Shown here: positions 58,530 to 64,000 of the stretch, piece by piece
How positions within the stretch are numbered: position 1 is the first letter of the stretch
Layout: every line of letters starts with the position of its first letter
Source of the DNA: Begonia masoniana
Taxonomy: Eukaryota; Streptophyta; Magnoliopsida; Cucurbitales; Begoniaceae
Length of the DNA: 64,000 nt
Direction: 5' to 3'
NCBI GenBank assembly: GCA_022432975.1
Contig: CM039506.1
Coordinates: forward strand, 16,628,121-16,692,120
Made by a program: the position numbers and the translations under genes
Notes under the pieces: generated by a model
Seen by the model: the letters and a program-made list of their open reading frames with translations, nothing else
The model's database searches: none
What the model was told of the DNA's origin: nothing

Positions 58530-59018
58530 AGAGCCAGTTTGTCACAAATTCATGAACTCCTTCTTCTTGTTGGCCCGAACAGTCCTATTGAAGTACTTGT
58601 CAAAGAAGGCAGTCTTAAACATTTCCCAGGTCATAGCTCCTGCATTAGCGGTGCTCTGAATTGAATCCCACCAATGTCTTGCACTCAATTCCAAATTAAA
58701 GATAGCATATGTGACCTTATCCCCTTCGTCAACTTTTGCATACTTAAACATGTCCTCCATCTTTCGAATACATTCCTCAGCATAAATAGGATCCAAAACA
58801 TGTCCATTAAACACCGGGGGTCGAAGCCGGTGGAAACGCTCACCCCCATGATCATGAGTTGCATTAGTACTGGAGTTGCCTTGTTCCTCTCTAGTGGTCA
58901 CAAGCTGTTCTATTTGGCGTGATTGACGAATAACTAATTCTGTCAGCTGAGCAATAGTGTTACTATCCACATTGTCTTCTCTCTGTTGACCACTCACCAT
59001 TTTGGGATTCCTGAACAA
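58530..59018 (-). pseudogene. Element H: gag N-terminus
   Basis: Opens at Met 59018 (MFRNPKMVSGQQRED; an alternative Met six codons on may be the real start). Gag domain: RFHRLRPPVFNG, AEECIRKMEDMF, ARHWWDSIQST, FFDKYFNRTVRANKKKEFMNL, then TGA where an Arg/Lys codon is expected, followed in frame by QTGSVTDY. Only this codon separates it from the rest of gag. Confidence 0.87.
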
Positions 59019-59144
59019 TAATCATAACATATCTTAACTTAATGACATTGCTAAAATCGTAAACACTTACAGTTGCTGGAGTGTACTCAGGTGGCAATCT
59101 GTGCTGGGAGGCAATCTGCCGAATCGATTTTAGAACCTAGTTTT

Positions 59145-59156
59145 TCTCTGATACCA
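59145..59156 (-). other. Primer-binding site of element H
   Basis: Minus strand TGGTATCAGAGA, four bases (ATTA) inside the 5' LTR. Confidence 0.9.
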
Positions 59157-59160
59157 TAAT

Positions 59161-61382
59161 TGTAACAACCCCAGTTGGAGTCGCCACGTAATTTATAACT
59201 TAACCTCTTAATCAATCGGTTCTTACTTCATGCACCTTGTTCATTATTAGTGTTATATATATATATTTATTTTTTTTTACAAACATCTCATAAACTGCAT
59301 CTACCGATAGAGTCATCGACTCACATCGACCAATGGTCACGTGCCCGCCACGCGACACATCTGTTTCCAAACATCTCTTAAACTGCATCTGCCGATAGAG
59401 TCATAGACTCACATCGACCGATGGTCACGTGCCCGCCACGCGATCCGCAGACATCATCCGACAGAAGACTTATTCACTTATGCCGATCGCTAGGTGACAA
59501 AGAGTATCACTTACATCGACCGGTAGCAAACGACAAATATTATGCTACTTATACCGATGGTAAAACATCTACCGGTCACTAGACAACAACACAACACTTA
59601 CATCATCCTGTATTTGAGATACACAGCATCTACCGATAGACATGTGCAATCCACGTGCTCTTTTAAGACATCTTCCGATAGAGAACATCTATCGGTTGAT
59701 GCAAACTCATAACATCATCCGATAGAGTACAGCTATCGGTGGACATAGATATGCACAGACTTCTAACTTCATTGACTAATCACTCTTATAAATGAAAATC
59801 AGAGACTCATCCAGAATACATATAGCGGAAGACTTAACAACAGATCATTTAATAATCCTTATAATCATTCCAAGACTCAGTAGTCAACCAGACAATTTCA
59901 AAACTCTATGTTATAAAAATAAACTCATCCTGCTTAAACTACCATATTCTTAATCATAACAAAGTCATAGAGCATTAACCAGGGGTCTCAATCACCATCT
60001 AGCCACAGAATTGCACCCTAATCATCTTCCAGCAACCAGACTTAGACATCTTCATTAGCTTTGGAATCCACACCTGATATCTCGTCACCTACATCATAAG
60101 GTTTAAACTATAAGCCTAATGCTTAGTAAGGAATGCAATACTAACATGTATACGTGAATGCATAGTTACAAGAAAATCATGATCATGTTCGTTTCATGCT
60201 CTTTTCTTGTTCTTATTCGTGTTCTTGTTCATCACTTTCATCATATGGATTAAGGGAGGATTTGTGCCGTAAAGGGGGGATGACAGTGCAAGTGTACATA
60301 GTCCCTTTCGGGCCGTATTCATGGTCCTTCTCTTTGGACAGTGACATACGCAAAACCGCCCCCAACCCTCACTTAATCCGGTTGCATAAGTTTCATATTC
60401 ATTCTCATATCTTGCTCATGGGGAAAAACATGCTCATAAATCATTTTCATATGCTTGAAAAGTAAATCATGATGCATGACATGAATGCTCTTAATCATCA
60501 AGCTATGGAAATTATCATTCTAGACAGTTGATTTCATAGGCTCAATAGAACATCACATTATATAGTTCTCAAACATCCGTAAATCATCCAAGTACAACCA
60601 TCTTACTAACTTAAAACAAACATCAAGCACATAACTAATTTAGTACTCTTAAGATGTAGGGGCCTAGTTGCCAGAAGTCTTAATACATTCACTTACTTCG
60701 TGCCCTTTGCAAATGGAATACTCCTTTCAAATCTTCTTCACCTAAATCATTTCACATTACCAAGTTAAAAATAAAATCCTAATAGTGCTAACCAAAAATC
60801 ATCTTAATGCTTAACCTACTTGTATTTCTATATTCTTCTGCCGAGCACCTTGTGTGCGTGGATTAAATTTCTACAATCTAAATAACCAGATTCGGCCCAG
60901 TAACTAATCGCATACAGCTATCTAAATGTCTAGAATCAACTCAAAAATGCCTTTACTAAACGCATAATAGAAATGATCCTATTATTACTCTGCCATTAAA
61001 GAATCTGAAACCTCGGGTTCTAACTGAAAACAGATCTCAAAGTATCTACCAGTAACTACATTCATTAAGTCTTACCTGTTAAGCTGAGTAACGGCGAGAA
61101 CGAAGGAGAATTGGTTGTTGATGAAGAAGGCTACCTGCTGCGAGAGAGAGAGAGTTCTGGGAGGATGGGAATCGCCGAGAGAGAATGTCAGCTACAGTGG
61201 GGTTTTTTTGTGAGGTTTAAGAGTTTCCATTTTCTACTTATACCAAATAAGTTTCTCCTTAATTACAATTATGTCACTACAATAGAAATCCAATAAGCTT
61301 TGGCATATAATTATTAAATGAAAGGTCAAATAAAGCGGTGACCATTAAGAAAATCACCTGACTGAAAATGTCGGGTGTTACA
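59161..61382 (-). repeat. 5' LTR of element H
   Basis: 2222 bp, same ends as the 3' LTR. Strand pair at 60088-60100 and 60648-60660. Differs from the 3' LTR by scattered substitutions and small indels, and its donor-like site is changed (AAGTAAGT instead of AGGTAAGT). Flank TCGGA at 61383-61387 against CTGGA at 52301-52305: three of five bases agree, consistent with an aged target duplication in J integrase. Confidence 0.93.
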
Positions 61383-62592
61383 TCGGAAGTACGAAGATGT
61401 ACAAGGATCTTAAACAGCATTATTGGTGGCCAAGTATGAAAAGGAGTGTGGCAGATTATGTAGAATCATGTTTGTGTTGTCAGCAGATTAAAGTTGAGCA
61501 CCAAAGACCCTCAGGAACATTGCAACCTTTACCAGTTCCTGAATGGAAATGGGAGTAATTGTGGGATTTCCGAGAACAGCAAAAGGACATGATGCAATCT
61601 GGGTGATAGTTGATCGTTTAACCAAATCTGCCCACTTTCTACCGATAATGATGACATACTCAATGGATCAACTTGCTGAGTTATATGTGCATGAAATTGT
61701 TAGACTGCATGGAGTTCCAAGCACCATAGTTTCAGACCGAGACTTTAGATTTACATCTAAGTTTTGGAAATGTTTGCACAAGGCTATGGGAACGCAGCTT
61801 AGTTTTAGCACAGCTTTCCACCCTCAAACAGATGGACAATCCGAAAGGACTATTCAAACATTAGAGGATATGCTCCGTGCATGTGTATTAGACTTTCAAG
61901 GTTCATGGAGCAAATACTTGTCTTTAGTTGAATTTTCTTATAACAACAGTTTTTAGGCAACAATGGGCATGGCACCATACGAGGCATTGTATGGACGAAA
62001 ATGCAGATCCCCATTGTATTGGGATGAAGTTGGAAAAACACAGTTGATTGGTCCTAACATTATGCAGCAGACAGTGGAGAAAATTGCTCTTATCCGACAA
62101 AGAATCTTGACAGCTCAAAGCCGGCAGAAAAGCTATGCAGACAAAAGACGAAGAGAACTGGAATTTGATGTTGGTAATGAAGTTTTCCTTAAGGTGTCAC
62201 CTTTCAAATGAGTTGTGAGATTTGGAAAGAGAGGCAAGTTGAATCCTAGATATATTGGACCTTTCTCAATCTTGAAGAGGATTGGGAAGTCAGCTTATCA
62301 ACTACTGTTACCAGCCTCTTTAGAGGGAATCCATAATGTGTTTCATGTCTCCATGCTGAAGAAGTGTGTTAGAGATCTATCTCAAGTTGTGGAACCTAAG
62401 AGTATTGAAGTTCATCCCACTCTTACTTATGAAGAGAAACCAGTAAGGATCATAGACTATGCAGTAAAAGTGTTGTGCAACAAAGAAGTCCCACTGGTGA
62501 AAGTCTTATGGCATAATCAAAACATAGAGGAAACAACTTGGGAGCGCCAGCAAGACATGATGGACCAACACCCAAAATTATTCAGGTACTGA
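61383..62592 (+). pseudogene. Element J: integrase and chromodomain-like tail
   Basis: Resumes at GSTKMYKDL exactly where J was cut at HPG. HHCC cysteines (CLCCQQIKVEH), then TAA at about 61555 and a deletion that removes the first catalytic Asp region (...WKWE-stop, resuming VGFPRTAKG). VSDRDFRF and GQSERTIQ are present. TAG at 61954 (Gln expected) and TGA at 62209 (Gly expected). The tail [30 protein letters not shown] ends at 62592. Not functional. Confidence 0.88.
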
Positions 62593-62610
62593 ATTTTGAG
62601 GACAAAATTC

Positions 62611-62627
62611 TTTTAAGGAGGGTAGAT
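62611..62627 (+). other. Polypurine tract of element J
   Basis: TTTTAAGGAGGGTAGAT directly before TGTAGCACCCGG. Confidence 0.83.
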
Positions 62628-63163
62628 TGTAGCACCCGGTTCCTATTAAACCAAATTTAATTTATCAAATTATGATGTACTAATTTTTGAAGAATTTGGA
62701 GAAAAAGTGATTAGGTTAGTTAATGAGTATACGAGGGCAAAAGGGTAATTAGATATTAAAAGTGGATAACGTATTTAAGGAAAGAGGTTTTGGGTTTAAT
62801 GCACTATAGCCGCCATTCTGTTTATCCCTCTCTCTCTCTCAACCATCAGTTCTCTAACAGGAACCTTTAGGCGATTCCCCTGCCCAATTTTTCCTTCAAC
62901 CAATGTAAGTTTTGATTCAATTACTTGCTGCTTTAGTGTCTAGGTAACTGATGGATGGCAATGTATGCGTTTTAGAGGTGCTGTGAGTAAGGGATGGGAT
63001 TTGGGGTTTAGAGAGGAATCGGGAATGGTGAAGAAATGAACTCCCAGGACTAGCCCCTTAGATTTTCGAATGTTGTGAATAAAGTTTAAGTAATATTGTG
63101 CTTATGTTTTAGGTGAGCCATCTCTTGGAATATCCTGCAACTAGGAACCTCTCAGGAAGCCAG

Positions 63164-63742
63164 GTAGGTGAAGTATTGTGTGTGTCTTCGGGCCTACATC
63201 ACAAAACAGTAGGTTTATGCATGTTTGAGTGTTTTCTTTATGTCATGCATCATGTTTTTGAAGAAATACGAAAATGAATTTATATGAAATGTTATGACAA
63301 GGTATGAACAGATTGAAACAGATTAGTATTAAGGGAAGTAATCCGCCCCTTAATCGAGTAGAGGATGTATGACTTTGGGAAAATTGATCCACCTCCCAAT
63401 GGAATTGAGGGATCAGATCAGTTGTTAAGGGAACTAATCCGCCCCTTAATCGAGTAGAGGATGTATGACTTTGGGAAAATTGATCCACTTCCCAATGGAA
63501 TTGAGGGATCAGATCAGCTGTTAAGGGAACTAATCTGCCCCTTAATTGAGAAGAGGATGTATGACTTTGAAAAAATTGATCCATCTCCCAATGGAACCGA
63601 GGGATCATATCAGTGAATGAACGAAATTGCAACTGAGTTGTGAAAGTAGAAACTGCATGATTAGGATTTTATGTTTCAGTATTCCATTTCATTTGCTTTA
63701 CTTACTTAGCATTAGGCTAATAGGTGAGTTTTGTGATGTAGG
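63164..63742 (+). ncRNA. Conserved LTR structure module, element J
   Basis: CCAG|GTAGGT (GT at 63164), strand CCTACATCACAAAAC (63193-63207), CATGCATCATG, repeats, CTTACTTAGCATTAGGCTAAT, then GTTTTGTGATGTAGG (63728-63742): a perfect 15-bp complement. The preceding hairpin is reduced to TCTTCGGGC. Confidence 0.6.
63325..63620 (+). repeat. Three-unit ~105-bp repeat in LTR J
   Basis: Units contain TTAAGGGAACTAATCCGCCCC, then TTGATCC, CTCCCAATGG and GAGGGATCAGATCAG. Each can form hairpins TTAAGGG/CCCTTAA and GATCC/GGATC. The 129-aa open frame on the minus strand is translated repeat, not a gene. LTR A has two related units at 4800-5010. Confidence 0.9.
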
Positions 63743-64000
63743 TGTGGAGGTAACTACTGGAGAATTCCCTGAATTTTCTGAGGAATAGGCGTAGCTGTTG
63801 GAGCACATTCTTGCCACGGTTTGGTGTTCTGATGAGGTGGTTTAACTCTTGTCTGTAGGTGAAGTTTCAGTAGTTATTTGATGTTTTGATACTCTTGGAA
63901 ATTTCTTCTCTGCCAAAGAAAACGTGATTTAAATGTAGTTGGAGTTTGTTATTTCCAAAGTTATGTCGAGGATACAGATGTTGTTCTTTTGTTAATGGTT

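Larger units (their letters stand above)
62628..64000 (+). repeat. 3' LTR of element J (cut by window end)
   Basis: Starts TGTAGCACCCGGTTCC as LTR A does (minus strand) and follows it closely. CT-rich leader near 62820; structure module 63164-63742; ~105-bp tandem repeat. The rest lies outside the window. Confidence 0.9.

Noticed and set aside
63243..63632. 129-aa minus-strand frame with internal repeats
   Set aside because: It is the ~105-bp LTR J tandem repeat read in an open frame; no start context or domain.

Overview
The window is flowering-plant nuclear DNA made almost entirely of nested Ty3/Gypsy LTR retrotransposons. Evidence: plant-type gag-pol proteins, primer-binding sites matching initiator tRNA-Met (TGGTATCAGAG), chromodomain-like integrase tails, and LTRs of 1.2-2.8 kb. 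I see no convincing host gene, tRNA, rRNA or CRISPR. The species cannot be fixed from the sequence; a repeat-rich, probably eudicot genome fits. ASSEMBLY: a 100-N gap (13364-13463) separates two contigs. The last ~10.07 kb before it (3291-13363) and the first ~10.09 kb after it (13464-23550) are the same locus. They dovetail end to end, and the left copy gathers single-base indels toward its end. The apparent tandem duplication is therefore most likely two contig ends that were never merged, and the real locus is ~10 kb shorter. Below, 'copy 1' is left of the gap and 'copy 2' right of it; copy 2 is the better text for the part left of ~23.5 kb. LAYOUT, outermost first: a minus-strand Tekay-like element G' (gag and protease at 39301-41190) was hit in its RT by a plus-strand element C. 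C is a gag-protease element with no RT, RNase H or integrase; it spans its 5' LTR (5684-6988 / 15855-17159) to its 3' LTR (35348-38859). C was then bombarded: a minus-strand Tekay-like element A in its 5' LTR; solo LTR S1 in its leader (TSD AGTTA); solo LTR D in gag (TSD GAGAG); a complete CRM-like element B in gag (24983-33610, TSD CACAA); and solo LTR F in its 3' LTR (TSD CATCA). Right of G' lies a plus-oriented LTR, G (41348-48348), split by solo LTRs E (TSD TGACC) and I. Then comes a plus-strand Tekay-like element J (49082-64000+), whose integrase is split by a structurally complete minus-strand element H (52306-61382). HOW PARTS RELATE: B carries the full autonomous gag-PR-RT-RH-IN order, now broken; C shares LTR, PBS, gag and PPT features with it but has a duplicated domain of unknown function where pol should be, so C looks like a non-autonomous partner of B-type elements. 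MAIN NOVEL OBSERVATION: all nine long-LTR types here (A/J, S1, D, E, F, G, H, I) share an internal module despite otherwise different sequence. It has a splice-donor-like CCAG|GTAAGT, a small GC hairpin often closed by a UUCG or UACG tetraloop, a strand CCTACAYCAC..., a hypervariable tandem repeat that usually folds as a hairpin array, then the complementary strand ...GTGRTGTAGG ending in an acceptor-like GTAG|GTGA. The two strands covary between LTR types, including G-U wobbles. This looks like a conserved structured RNA, possibly a structured intron, inside LTRs.
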